Made by a program: the position numbers and the translations under genes. A model generated the notes under the pieces. That model searched no databases. It worked only from the letters and a program-made list of their open reading frames with translations, and was not told the origin of the DNA. Below, piece by piece: positions 51,776 through 60,465 of a stretch of 64,000 bases of DNA (position 1 is the first letter of the stretch; every line of letters begins with the position of its first letter). The stretch lies in contig QFQP01000012.1 in the NCBI GenBank assembly GCA_003243425.1, positions 1-64,000 of the forward strand. The letters are read 5' to 3'. This stretch comes from Archangium gephyra (GTDB taxonomy: Bacteria; Myxococcota; Myxococcia; Myxococcales; Myxococcaceae).

Positions 51776-52030
51776 ATGGTGGTCAGCGTCCTCGGTCTGC
51801 TGCTGCAGCTGCTCTCGGTGGTGTGCTTCGTACCGGTGCTGGTGCACGCGTTTTCACGGAGCGTGGGGACGGGGTTCATCGTGCTGCTGCTGCCTGTGTA
51901 CAACGTCTATTACGGGTTCTCGCAGTTCGAGCACCGCCACAAGGGGCTCGTGCTGGCGGGCTGGCTCGGGGCCTTCGTGCTCGCGGTGGTCTTCCGCATC
52001 GTCGGTGCGTCGATGACGGCCAACGCGTAG
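51776..52030 (+). CDS. Small membrane protein
   Basis: 84 residues. Three hydrophobic segments (VVSVLGLLLQLLSVVCFVPVLV, VGTGFIVLLLPVYNVYYGF, LVLAGWLGAFVLAVVFRIV). Starts 43 bases from the divergent small protein. Its stop codon (TAG) shares its last two bases with the left end of the MITE-like element at 52029, so the gene may have been shortened or its stop supplied by the insertion. Confidence 0.6.
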   Translation: MVVSVLGLLLQLLSVVCFVPVLVHAFSRSVGTGFIVLLLPVYNVYYGFSQFEHRHKGLVLAGWLGAFVLAVVFRIVGASMTANA

Positions 52031-52394
52031 TGCGTCATTGTCACTGAGCTGGTAGCAAGTTACCGATTCAAGAACAGTACGACACGCGTACTTTTTCCGC
52101 GGCCGGCTCCGGGTGGCTCCAATCGGGTGCACGTGGGTGCGAGGTCGCGGGGCCCGTCGGCGTCGTGCACGGCATTGACCAGATCTGCCCTGCCCGCCGT
52201 TGAGGCTTTGGAAGAAGGCGGCCGGTTCACGCAGCGTGCGAGCGAGCCTTGTTGTGCGGCCCTCCACTTCGAACATCTGGACACCCGTTGACCAGGCTTC
52301 GACCAGGTCTGCCCGAGGCCGACGCGAAAAAGTATGCGTGCGGCACTGTCGTCGAGAGTGTGAGAAGTTACCATCTCAGTGACAATGACGCACT
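52029..52394. mobile_element. MITE-like element with terminal inverted repeats
   Basis: AGTGCGTCATTGTCACTGAG (52029-52048) and its perfect reverse complement (52375-52394) form 20-base terminal inverted repeats. Similarity continues inward for ~50 bases (AGTTACC, GTACTTTTTC/GAAAAAGTA). The 366-base interior has no gene. It also has two internal direct copies of a GACCAG-(A/G)TCTGCCC box. No target duplication is obvious. It fills the 52031-52514 gene-free interval except its right end. Confidence 0.7.
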
Positions 52395-52514
52395 TCGACC
52401 ACCAGCGTTGAGCGTGCTCCCCACTCACTGGAGCGCCGATGCACCACCGTTGGGAGCAACACCTGCTGATCCGCGCACCTGCACGTTGGCGCGACCGCTG
52501 CACTGCCGACCGCC
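52395..52514. other. Short intergenic stretch upstream of the small exported protein
   Basis: Follows the right inverted repeat of the 366-bp element. No gene or strong hairpin is seen; presumably contains the promoter of the next gene. Confidence 0.4.
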
Positions 52515-52913
52515 ATGCGCCGCCTGATCAACCTCGTCGCCGTGCTCGCCCTGCCCGCCTTCGCCACCGGCGAGACCATCGTCGTCACCGGAGCCGCGGC
52601 GGCCCAACTGAAAGACACGCTCTGCATCTCGATGAACTGCGTGACCTCGGGCGCGAAGGACTTCACGGTCACCGGCCGGCAGGACGGCCAGACCCTCGAG
52701 CTCACCGTCACCTCGAGCTCCGGCCAGCGTCGCCTCACCCACTCGGTCGCCCTCAACGCGTTCAACCGCCTGTCGTCGACCGACCTCGTCACCGCCACCT
52801 CGCACGTTCAGCGCAGCATCGAGATCGGCGCCATCGCCCCGCCCGCTGCGCCCAGACCAGTCGCCAAGGCCTCGAAAAAGCCGTCTCTCAAGCGCGCCTA
52901 CTCCCGCAGCTAA
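52515..52913 (+). CDS. Small exported protein, unknown function
   Basis: 132 residues with a signal peptide (MRRLINLVAVLALPAFATG). The mature part has a Cys pair (LCISMNCV), a strand-rich centre (DFTVTGRQDGQTLELTVTSSS) and a basic Pro/Ala/Lys-rich tail (PRPVAKASKKPSLKRAYSR). No family recognised. It begins 120 bases after the MITE-like element. Confidence 0.65.
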   Translation: MRRLINLVAVLALPAFATGETIVVTGAAAAQLKDTLCISMNCVTSGAKDFTVTGRQDGQTLELTVTSSSGQRRLTHSVALNAFNRLSSTDLVTATSHVQRSIEIGAIAPPAAPRPVAKASKKPSLKRAYSRS

Positions 52914-53015
52914 ACCTTCGGAGTCATTCAAGACCTACACGAATTCTGTTGGGGGGATTGACACACCCACACCGACAGGAGCATCCATGTCCCACACACA
53001 CACAAGGGGCATCTC

Positions 53016-53450
53016 ATGCACGACGCACATTCGAAGTCGGCTTCTGTGTCATCGGTCATCAACCGCACCGGTACGTCCAAGCCCTCGGGCAAGTTCTCGC
53101 CCAGCTTCGGCGTGCGTCACGGCCTCATCAAAGACCCGAACTGGCCGCCCGCGCAGTTCCCTGAGAGCGGCAACGCCGCCTCGCGCCGCTTCCGCCGCGT
53201 CGAGACGAAGTTCGAAGTCGTCGTTCGTGGCGTGCGCACGCCGGTGACCGGTGACATCTCGCAGGGTGGCGCGATGTTCCTGCTCGATCGCCGCCTCGAC
53301 ACCACCACCATCGGCGTGGTCGCCGCCGGCAAGGCCGCGCGCGCCGAGGTGCTGTCGGTTTCGCAGAAGGGCAACCTCTTCGCGCACCACTGCCGCTTCG
53401 TCGACGTCTCCGAGTCACTTCCCGTGTGGGAAGCAATCGCCTCGAGCTGA
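53016..53450 (+). CDS. PilZ domain protein
   Basis: 144 residues. The PilZ signature is present: R57RFRR61 and D80-I-S-Q-G-G85, with the strand-rich VETKFEVVVRG and GNLFAHHCRFVDVSE segments. PilZ proteins bind cyclic-di-GMP and control motility, adhesion or secretion. The N-terminal ~50 residues are basic and Ser-rich. It lies 24 bases before the GTG/69 bases before the ATG of the kinase gene on the same strand, so co-expression is possible. Confidence 0.85.
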   Translation: MHDAHSKSASVSSVINRTGTSKPSGKFSPSFGVRHGLIKDPNWPPAQFPESGNAASRRFRRVETKFEVVVRGVRTPVTGDISQGGAMFLLDRRLDTTTIGVVAAGKAARAEVLSVSQKGNLFAHHCRFVDVSESLPVWEAIASS

Positions 53451-53519
53451 TTTCGCGGGTAGCTTCTCACCACTGTGTCGGTGGGTGACGAGACGCTCCG
53501 CAACGTGAACCTGGTCACC

Positions 53520-54860
53520 ATGACCGACCCGCTGCTGGGTCAGGTCGTGGAGCAATACCGGGTCGAGAGCCTCATCGGCTCCGGCGCCATGGGCATGGTG
53601 TACCGCGGCGTGCACCAGGTCATCGGCAAGGCGGTGGCCATCAAGGTGCTCAAGCTCGACTACGCCGACGACCCCGAGATGGTGCAGCGGCTCGTTCGCG
53701 AAGCGCGCACCGTCAACGCCATTCGGCACCCCGCCATCGTCGACATCTTCGGCTTCGGCACCCTGCCGCGCAGTGAGCAGCCGTACATCGTGATGGATCT
53801 CCTCGAGGGAGACCCGCTCGATTCGTACCTGAAGGACCACGCGCCCATGAAGCCGCGCGACGTGATTCCGATGCTCGACGAGCTGCTCTCAGCGCTGTCG
53901 GCGGCGCACGCGGTGGGCGTCATTCACCGCGACCTCAAGCCCGGCAACGTGTTCGTCGAGTCGAAGCCCGATGGCCAGAAGGGCATCAAGGTCATCGACT
54001 TCGGCCTCGCCAAGCAGGCCGACCGCGCCGGTGGCTCGGTCAAGCCCACCAACCCCGGCACGCTGCTGGGTACGCCTGCCTTCATGGCGCCCGAACAGGT
54101 GCTGGGCACCAAGGTCACGCCGAGCACCGACCTCTACGCCGTGGGCGGCATCGCGTACCAGATGCTCACCAACCATCTTCCGCACGAGGCGCCCTCGGCC
54201 ATCGAGGTGCTCTCGCAGAAGATGCAGCACGACCCCATTCGGCCCCGGCAGTGGCAGCCTTCGCTCGACGAAGACCTCGACGGCTGGGTGATGAACCTGC
54301 TCTCGCGCGAGCCCGAGAAGCGCATGAAAGACGCCGATGAAGCGCGTCGTGCGCTGCGCCGCATCGGTGACGGGAAGACCACCGGCGCACAGCCCGTGTC
54401 TGGCGCGCGCCCGGCGGTCCGTACCGCCACCGGCGTGGTGCCCCGGCGCGACTGGGGCGAAGCCAGAACGCTCATCACCGAAGAGAGCAGCGGCGTTCAC
54501 GACAAGCCCGCCGACGTCAGCACCGACCGGCACGTGAGCCCGTGGGCGGCCACCAACACCGAACACCCCGCGCAGGTCGAAGTGGAAGAGGCCACGATGC
54601 CTCCGCAGCCGGCGCCCCGGCAGAAGTTCCAGAGCGCGCGCATCGAAGCGCCGACCGTCGCCGCCAACCCCGACGAGGTGCTCGCCGAGGTGAAGAAGAA
54701 GGAGAGTCAGCGGTCGCTGGCCCCCGTGGCGCTGCCCGTCGACGCCCCGGGTGAAGTGCCGGTGACGGTGCCACCCTCCCGCGCCGGCCTCTACCTGGCG
54801 CTCGGCGCGGCGGTGCTGGCCCTGCTCGCCGGTCTGGCGTGGCTTCTGAGCCAGAAATAG
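53520..54860 (+). CDS. Serine/threonine protein kinase with C-terminal TM
   Basis: 446 residues from MTDPLLGQVVEQYRVESLIG (a GTG 15 codons upstream is possible). Glycine loop IGSGAMGMVYRG, K42 in VAIKVLK, catalytic HRDLKPGN (D138) and DFG at 160-162, LGTPAFMAPEQ, and a kinase end near 275. A long disordered Pro/Thr linker leads to a single TM (LYLALGAAVLALLAGLAWLL) at the very C-terminus, so the kinase is cytoplasmic and tail-anchored. The short remainder after the TM excludes a periplasmic sensor domain. Confidence 0.93.
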   Translation: MTDPLLGQVVEQYRVESLIGSGAMGMVYRGVHQVIGKAVAIKVLKLDYADDPEMVQRLVREARTVNAIRHPAIVDIFGFGTLPRSEQPYIVMDLLEGDPLDSYLKDHAPMKPRDVIPMLDELLSALSAAHAVGVIHRDLKPGNVFVESKPDGQKGIKVIDFGLAKQADRAGGSVKPTNPGTLLGTPAFMAPEQVLGTKVTPSTDLYAVGGIAYQMLTNHLPHEAPSAIEVLSQKMQHDPIRPRQWQPSLDEDLDGWVMNLLSREPEKRMKDADEARRALRRIGDGKTTGAQPVSGARPAVRTATGVVPRRDWGEARTLITEESSGVHDKPADVSTDRHVSPWAATNTEHPAQVEVEEATMPPQPAPRQKFQSARIEAPTVAANPDEVLAEVKKKESQRSLAPVALPVDAPGEVPVTVPPSRAGLYLALGAAVLALLAGLAWLLSQK

Positions 54861-54901
54861 GTCAGAAGGCGCCCCGAATTTCCGTCGTTGGCGGTCGGTG
54901 A

Positions 54902-54971
54902 TGGGGCGTCGTCCAAGGGTAGGACATCAGACTTTGACTCTGAGTATCGTGGTTCGAATCCACGCGCCCCA
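54902..54971 (+). tRNA. tRNA-Gln (TTG)
   Basis: 70-base cloverleaf: acceptor TGGGGCG/CGCCCCA, D stem GTCC/GGAC, anticodon stem TCAGA/TCTGA with loop CTTTGAC (anticodon TTG), T stem CGTGG/CCACG with loop TTCGAAT. No encoded CCA. It stands alone, 41 bases after the kinase gene. Confidence 0.93.
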
Positions 54972-55068
54972 GATGTAGAGAAACTGCGCGGGTGCGGCTC
55001 CCTTCGGGTTGGGCCACAATCGCAAGCTGCCGTAGCCGTGAGCCGTGCTTCTCCGAGGGGGAGCTTGA

Positions 55069-55593
55069 ATGGCGGTCAAGGAGCTGCAGTTGGTACCCAT
55101 CGGTGAAGTTCCCGTCGCATTTCTGCGGGAACTCGAGCCACCCATCGCGCAGGTGCTGGGTGTGCAGGCCTACGTCGGGAAGTCCGTTCTTCCGCCGCCG
55201 GGCTTCGCCTTCAACAAAGACAGAAACCAGTACCACACCACCGCCATCATGCGCCGGCTGCTGACCGTGCGTGAGTCAGGCACGCCGCTGGTGGTGGGCG
55301 TGGCCGATGTCGACCTCTTCGTGCCTGATTCACCGTTCGTGTACGGCGAGGCAGATCGCGAATCGCACGCGGCGGTGATGTCGTTGTGGCGGCTGCGCGG
55401 CGAGGGCGAGGCGTGGAAGCGACGCGCCTTCGTGGAAGCCGTTCACCAGGCCGGCCACCTGATTGGGCTGTCGTATTGTGAAGACGCCCGCTGCGCGATG
55501 TACCTGGCGACCACCATCACCGACGCGGAACGTCGGCAGCTGCACCTGTGCAACAACTGCCGGAACGAGCTCGTGAAGCTGCGGAAGGTGTAA
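55069..55593 (+). CDS. Archaemetzincin-like protein with substituted active site
   Basis: 174 residues. The archaemetzincin signature HExxHxxGxxHC-x4-CxM...CxxC is recognised as H126-Q-AGH130-LIG133-LSY136-C137-EDAR-C142-A-M144 ... C161-NN-C164. The catalytic Glu is Gln (codon CAG) and the third zinc ligand His is Tyr (codon TAT), while all four Cys and the Met turn are kept. It therefore probably lacks protease activity but retains the zinc-finger-like Cys site. The start is preceded by a good ribosome-binding site (GAGGGGGAGC). Confidence 0.82.
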   Translation: MAVKELQLVPIGEVPVAFLRELEPPIAQVLGVQAYVGKSVLPPPGFAFNKDRNQYHTTAIMRRLLTVRESGTPLVVGVADVDLFVPDSPFVYGEADRESHAAVMSLWRLRGEGEAWKRRAFVEAVHQAGHLIGLSYCEDARCAMYLATTITDAERRQLHLCNNCRNELVKLRKV

Positions 55594-55606
55594 ACGTCGT
55601 ACCCGC

Positions 55607-56542
55607 ATGCATCGTTCAGTCTTCGCGCTCGCGTCGGTAGCCCTGGTCTTCAGCGGTTGTGACTTCATCAACGGCGGCGGTGGCGGTGGAGGCACCGGCG
55701 GTGGTGGCGGCTCGACGGCGATTCCCTTCACCGACGGCTTCACCTTCGTTCGCAAAGACGACCGCAACGTGTACCTCGTCGACGACAAGGACACAGACGT
55801 CGTCGGCACGCTGACCAGCACCGCCAACGTGCGCACGCCCAGCTTCTCGGCCGACAAGAGGCGCGTGGTCTTCGTGCGCGGCACCGGCGAGTCATCGGAG
55901 ATCGCCGTCGTTCCCGTCGCCGGTGGCGCGGCGAGCGTGGTGGTGAGCGCGACGTCGGCGATGCGTGACCTGCGGACGCCCGTCTTCTCGCCCGACGGCA
56001 CGACCGTCGCGTTCGGCTACAGCAACAACGGCACCGGCGAAATCGGCCTCGTGAACGTCGACGGCACCAACCTGCGCTCGCTGGGCGCCAACGGCGTGCT
56101 GGCCTACGCCTCGCCGACGTTCACGCCTGACGGCAGCGCGGTCATCGTCGCCGCCGGCAACGCGGGCCTGAGCCTCACGCAGGTCGAACGCCTCACCATC
56201 AGCACCGGGATGGCGACCAGCGTCACCAACACGCTGGGCAACACGGCCGTCGACATCGCCAACCGCATCGTCGTCTCGCCCGACGGAACGAAGGCGGCGT
56301 TCGACGCGCGCGTTTCCAGCGGTGAGTCGCGCATCTTCGTGCTCGACCTCTCGAGCAAGGTGGTCACGCAGGTCGCGCCCGGCGAGCTCGGCGCGAACGA
56401 CACCTTCCCGTGCTGGGTGAACAACACCACCCTCGCGTACTCGTCTGACGCCGGCGGCAACGACAACCTCTACACCGTCGCGCTCGGCGCCATGCCGACG
56501 CTGGCGCTGCCCAAGGCCGTCGAGCCCTGGTACTCGCGCTGA
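55607..56542 (+). CDS. PD40/TolB-like beta-propeller lipoprotein
   Basis: 311 residues. Lipoprotein signal (SVALVFSGC, lipidated Cys 18), a Gly-rich linker, and TolB/PD40-type propeller repeats, each with P-x-FSPDG or similar (RTPVFSPDGTTVAFGY, ASPTFTPDGSAVIVAA, VVSPDGTKAAFD). Probably a periplasmic or surface binding protein. It begins 13 bases after the archaemetzincin gene. Confidence 0.82.
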   Translation: MHRSVFALASVALVFSGCDFINGGGGGGGTGGGGGSTAIPFTDGFTFVRKDDRNVYLVDDKDTDVVGTLTSTANVRTPSFSADKRRVVFVRGTGESSEIAVVPVAGGAASVVVSATSAMRDLRTPVFSPDGTTVAFGYSNNGTGEIGLVNVDGTNLRSLGANGVLAYASPTFTPDGSAVIVAAGNAGLSLTQVERLTISTGMATSVTNTLGNTAVDIANRIVVSPDGTKAAFDARVSSGESRIFVLDLSSKVVTQVAPGELGANDTFPCWVNNTTLAYSSDAGGNDNLYTVALGAMPTLALPKAVEPWYSR

Positions 56543-57149
56543 TTCAACGCGCGCAGACGCCGACACCGACGCTGCTCTGGGCCGCTACGGCTCGAAAACG
56601 CTGCTCGACTTGCACGTGCAGACGCGTCGGGCTTCCGAGGCTCGAGAACTGGCACTTAGCGCCAGCACCGACGCTGCACGGGGCCATCACGGCTCGTAAA
56701 CGCAGCTCGACTTGCATGTGCAGACGCGTCCGGTTTCCGAGGCTCGAGTACTGGCACTTGGCGCCAGCACCGACGCTGCACAGGGCCATCACGGCTCGAA
56801 AACGCAGCTCGACTCACGTGCAGACGCGTCGGGTTTCCGAGGCTCGAGAACTGGCACTCAGCGCCAACACCGACACTGCCCTGCGCCATCACGGCTCGAA
56901 AGCGCAGCTCGACTTGCACGGGGACGCCGTCAGGAGACGCGTCGGCTGGAAACTGACAATCAGCGCCATCACGGCGCACAAACACCGCTCGACCTGAACG
57001 TGCGGACGCGTCGGGTTTCCGAGGCTCGACAACTGGCACTCAGCGCCAACACCGACGCTGCCCTCCGCCACCACGGCTCGAAAACGCAGCTCGACGTGCA
57101 CGGGCACGCCGTCAGGAGCGCGTCGGCTGGAAACTGACAATCAGCGCCA
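56543..57149 (-). repeat. Degenerate tandem array derived from the adjacent gene's 3' end
   Basis: About six or seven imperfect ~100-base units with anchors such as CGAGGCTCGAGAACTGGCACT recur at ~56639, 56741, 56840 and 57022, and diverged GGCTGGAAACTGACAATC at ~56943 and 57125. Read on the minus strand, each unit echoes the last 35 codons of the gene at 57150-58289 (GVGADCQLSGFGNPT...CKSSGVCAP), but with many Cys codons mutated to Arg and frames broken. There is no gene here. Confidence 0.75.
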
Positions 57150-58289
57150 TCACGGCGCGCAAACGCCGCTCGACTTGCACGTGCACGCCGTCAGCAGACA
57201 CGTCGGGTTTCCGAAGCCCGAGAGCTGGCAATCCGCGCCAACGCCGACGCACACGCCGATTCCACCGGCGCCGTCGCAGCACTGCCCCGACGGGCACGGG
57301 TTCGCCGCATCACACGAGAACGGAAAGAGGCCGCCATCGGTGCCACCACCACCACCGGTCCCGGAGCTCACGCACTGGCCCGCGCCCACGGTGCTGCAGG
57401 TGTTGGACCCCACGCACGCCACACACTGCTGGCCCGCCGCGCCCTGGCCGCAACGCGCGTTCGTCATCTGGCTGGTGGGGTAGCAGGTGTTGCCGTCACA
57501 GCAGCCCGAGCAGTTCGCAGGGCCACACGCGGGCGGGCTGGCGCAGGTGCCGCTGTTGCACGAGCTCGTTCCACAGTTCTGACAGAAGCCGCCGTTGCGG
57601 CCACACGAGGCCTGCGAGTTGCCGGGCGAGCACGAGCCGGTACCGACGTCGATGCAGCCACTGCACGAGACACAGGAGCCGCCGGTGCACGTCTGGCCGC
57701 CGGTGCACTGCGCGCATGCGTTGCCCCCGGTACCGCAGCGCGCGGGCGTGGTGCTGGTGATGCAGACGCCGTTCTCGGTGCAGCAACCCTGGGGGCAGAG
57801 CGTGGCGTTGCACGTCTGACCCGAACCACCACCCGTAGTACCCGACCCACCACCGGTGGTGGCTGAGCCGCCGCCGGTGACGCCGACACCGCCGCCGGTC
57901 GCGCCGACACCGCCGCCCGTCGTGCCGACACCGCCGCCCGTCGTGCCGACACCGCCGCCCGTCGTGCCGACACCGCCGCCTGTCACTGCAGAACCGCCGC
58001 CGGTGCTGCCGCTCCCACCCCCGGTCGTGCCGGTGCCGCCGCCGGTGCTGCCGGCGCCGCCTCCCTGCGCGGTGTTCTGGGTGATGCACACGCCGAGGGT
58101 GCACGCCTGCACGCTGGTGCAGAACTGACAGAGGCTGCCGCCCGAGCCGCACGCGGTGTTGGAACCGCCCTGCTGGCAGGCTCCGGTCGCGTCACAGCAA
58201 CCGCTACAGCTCGCCGCGTTGCAGGTCGGGTTCGAGGTGCCACACGACGCGAAGAGAAAGACGGCGACGGTGAAAGTCAGGGCGCGCAT
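57150..58289 (-). CDS. Cys-rich lipoprotein with GCC modules
   Basis: 379 residues. Lipoprotein signal (VAVFLFASC, lipidated Cys 16). Several Cys-rich modules of the form C-x-GCC-D-G-C-...-CG-G-C-FC, with a central GGGTGTTGGG-type repeat linker encoded by a GC-rich 18-21 bp repeat. The last ~60 residues (DAANPCPSGQCCDGAG ... GVGADCQLSGFGNPTC) give rise to the decayed array downstream. Paralogue of the protein at 60466-61452. Likely surface-exposed with multiple disulfides. Confidence 0.78.
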   Translation of the reverse strand: MRALTFTVAVFLFASCGTSNPTCNAASCSGCCDATGACQQGGSNTACGSGGSLCQFCTSVQACTLGVCITQNTAQGGGAGSTGGGTGTTGGGSGSTGGGSAVTGGGVGTTGGGVGTTGGGVGTTGGGVGATGGGVGVTGGGSATTGGGSGTTGGGSGQTCNATLCPQGCCTENGVCITSTTPARCGTGGNACAQCTGGQTCTGGSCVSCSGCIDVGTGSCSPGNSQASCGRNGGFCQNCGTSSCNSGTCASPPACGPANCSGCCDGNTCYPTSQMTNARCGQGAAGQQCVACVGSNTCSTVGAGQCVSSGTGGGGGTDGGLFPFSCDAANPCPSGQCCDGAGGIGVCVGVGADCQLSGFGNPTCLLTACTCKSSGVCAP

Positions 58290-58378
58290 GGGCCGCGACC
58301 TAGCGGACGGAGGCGCCCGCGAACAGAGGGGGCTGGCGCTCCGGTGTCTTGCGCTCGCGCGCGCTAGGGTTGCCGCCG

Positions 58379-60460
58379 ATGCGCTTCGTCGCCGTCGTCG
58401 TTCTCGGGGTCAGCTCCATCGTCTTCGCGCAGCCCCCCGTGGTGAGCACCTCGCAGGCGCTCGCCGACGCAGACCGCATGGTCGAGAGCGCGAAGCGCAC
58501 GCAAGACGAGCTCCGCCCCCTCGTCGCACGCCGCGACGGCATCGCGCGCACGTGGTTCACCGAGCGCCTCGCCGAAGCAGAGACCAGGGCCGGTCAGGAG
58601 CGCCTGGCCGCGCTGCTGCAACTGCTGGTCGAAGCGCACCGCCGTTCGTTGCCCGACGTGGTGAGCACGCTCGAAGCCAGCGTGGTTCGCGACCTGCAGC
58701 CCATTCGCAGTGAAGTCGAGGCCGATGTCATCGCCGGCGGTGAGCTGGCCGCGCTCGGCCGCATCTTCGGCGTGCTCGAAGAAGTGCCGCGCGGCACCGC
58801 TCCGTGGAAGGTGTTCGAGCCCGTGCTGGACGCGCTGCGCGAGCGGTGGGCGGCGCGCCGGCGCTCGGCGAAGGGCCCCGCGGAAGCGCACGCCTGGGCG
58901 GTGATGTCGCAGTTCCTCGACGGTCGGGCCGCACTCGCGCTGCCCGTCGAGCTCACGAAGACGCGCAACGCCGCCAGGCCGAAGTTCTCGAGCGCGTGCA
59001 ACGACGTGAACCCGAGCTTCCCCTCGCCGCCGTCGCTCGACGTGACGCCGGTCTTGACGGTGAGCGCATGCACAGAGACGAGCGCCGACGGCCGCGAAAC
59101 GCGTTCGAAGACCTGGGAAGAGACGCGCTACCGGGCCGAGGAGCGCACCGAATACGAGGCGGTGTCGGTGCCGGTCACCACGGGCAGCGGCACGCAGTGC
59201 AGCACCACCACCGACTTCAGCACCGGGCGGAACTCGAAGGGCGAGTACGTCGCCACCTCGACGGCGAAAGAAGCGTGCAGCAACACCACACAGACCAGCA
59301 CCGTACAGGAGCAGCGCGCGGTCAAACGCGTGGTGCAGGTGCCGTACACGGAGCAGCGCGTCGAGACCTACGAGGCGCGGGTGCGGCGCTGGCGCGTCAC
59401 CGCCGAAGCCAACCTCACCATCGACGGAGACGGGCTGGCCCTGTCACGCAAGCGCACGCTGTTCTCGGAACTCGAAGACACCGAGTTCACGTCGCAGCAC
59501 GTGGGCAGCCGCACGCTCGACGACGCGGCGACCACCCGGAAGGCGCGGCAGGCCCTGTCGTCACAGGTCGAAGAGTTCGCGCTCGGCCTCGAGCGGGAGT
59601 GGACGCTCGAGCGCGGCAAGGCGCTGGCGGCGAAGGCCACCTCGCTCGACGAGCGCATGCGCGCGGCGGTGTTGCTGGCGGGCTTCGAGTTCGGGTTGCG
59701 CGAGTCGCTCTCGAAAGACCTCTCGCTGCCGCCGCAGTTGTTGCCGGCGTTGCTGGGTCACGAGGTCGCGGTGCCGCTGCGTGGGTTGCCGCGACCACCG
59801 CCGATTGCACTGCCCAGCCCCTCGGCAGACCTCGAAGCGTCGCTCACGACGTACGAGAACAAGGTGGGCTGGGCGCAGCAGTTGAACGGCGTGTACGTGG
59901 GCCCGTTCCTCGGCATCGGCACGCAGGAGACGCTCGACCAGTCAGGCCTCGCGCGCTTCGGCATCACGGCCGGCTACGCGGTGATGTGGCAGCCGCTGTT
60001 CTCCATCAAGTCGAACTTCCTGCTGCGCGTCGGCGGCGACGTTCAGGTCGGCTGGCTCGGCTACTTCCAGATGGACGTCACGCCGCGCGTGGAGGTCGGC
60101 TTTCACTCGACGCCGGTGACGCTCGCGGCGGTGGGGCTCAGCGAGCTGGGCTTCGGGGCGGGCGGTGGCGAGGCCGAGGCTGCCTACAAGTGGCCCTTGT
60201 TCGTGGCGGCGGGTTACGGCGCCCGCCTGCAGCTGCGCGCAGGGCCGGTCGGGCTCGACGTCACGCTCGCGCGCCTGCACCGCACCTGGCCGGGGAGCCC
60301 GATTGCACTGCGCGGCGAAGGGAAGCTCTTCATCGAAGCGGGCGTGCAGGCGCGCTTCTTCGTGGGGCTCACCCTGATGACGGCCGACGACGCGGCGCGG
60401 GGCCTCACCTCGCCCTCGCGCTGGTTCTCGTCAGTCATCGGCCTGCATCAGATCTTCTGA
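58379..60460 (+). CDS. Large exported protein with C-terminal barrel-like domain
   Basis: 693 residues from MRFVAVVVLGVSSIVFA (signal peptide; the frame extends upstream without a good start). The first ~170 residues are helical (SQALADADRMVESAKRTQDE). A Ser/Thr/Cys-rich middle holds TETSADGRETRSKTWEETRY and CSNTTQTSTVQEQ. The C-terminal ~200 residues alternate strands with aromatic ends (GVYVGPFLGIGTQE, FLLRVGGDVQVGWLGYFQMD, LFVAAGYGARLQLRAG, FIEAGVQARFFVGLTL), as in outer-membrane barrels. No named family. It is flanked by two minus-strand GCC lipoproteins. Confidence 0.75.
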   Translation: MRFVAVVVLGVSSIVFAQPPVVSTSQALADADRMVESAKRTQDELRPLVARRDGIARTWFTERLAEAETRAGQERLAALLQLLVEAHRRSLPDVVSTLEASVVRDLQPIRSEVEADVIAGGELAALGRIFGVLEEVPRGTAPWKVFEPVLDALRERWAARRRSAKGPAEAHAWAVMSQFLDGRAALALPVELTKTRNAARPKFSSACNDVNPSFPSPPSLDVTPVLTVSACTETSADGRETRSKTWEETRYRAEERTEYEAVSVPVTTGSGTQCSTTTDFSTGRNSKGEYVATSTAKEACSNTTQTSTVQEQRAVKRVVQVPYTEQRVETYEARVRRWRVTAEANLTIDGDGLALSRKRTLFSELEDTEFTSQHVGSRTLDDAATTRKARQALSSQVEEFALGLEREWTLERGKALAAKATSLDERMRAAVLLAGFEFGLRESLSKDLSLPPQLLPALLGHEVAVPLRGLPRPPPIALPSPSADLEASLTTYENKVGWAQQLNGVYVGPFLGIGTQETLDQSGLARFGITAGYAVMWQPLFSIKSNFLLRVGGDVQVGWLGYFQMDVTPRVEVGFHSTPVTLAAVGLSELGFGAGGGEAEAAYKWPLFVAAGYGARLQLRAGPVGLDVTLARLHRTWPGSPIALRGEGKLFIEAGVQARFFVGLTLMTADDAARGLTSPSRWFSSVIGLHQIF

Positions 60461-60465
60461 GACCT

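Noticed and set aside
57844..58066. CRISPR-like array
   Set aside because: The repeats encode the in-frame Gly-rich linker of the lipoprotein gene; there are no unique spacers.
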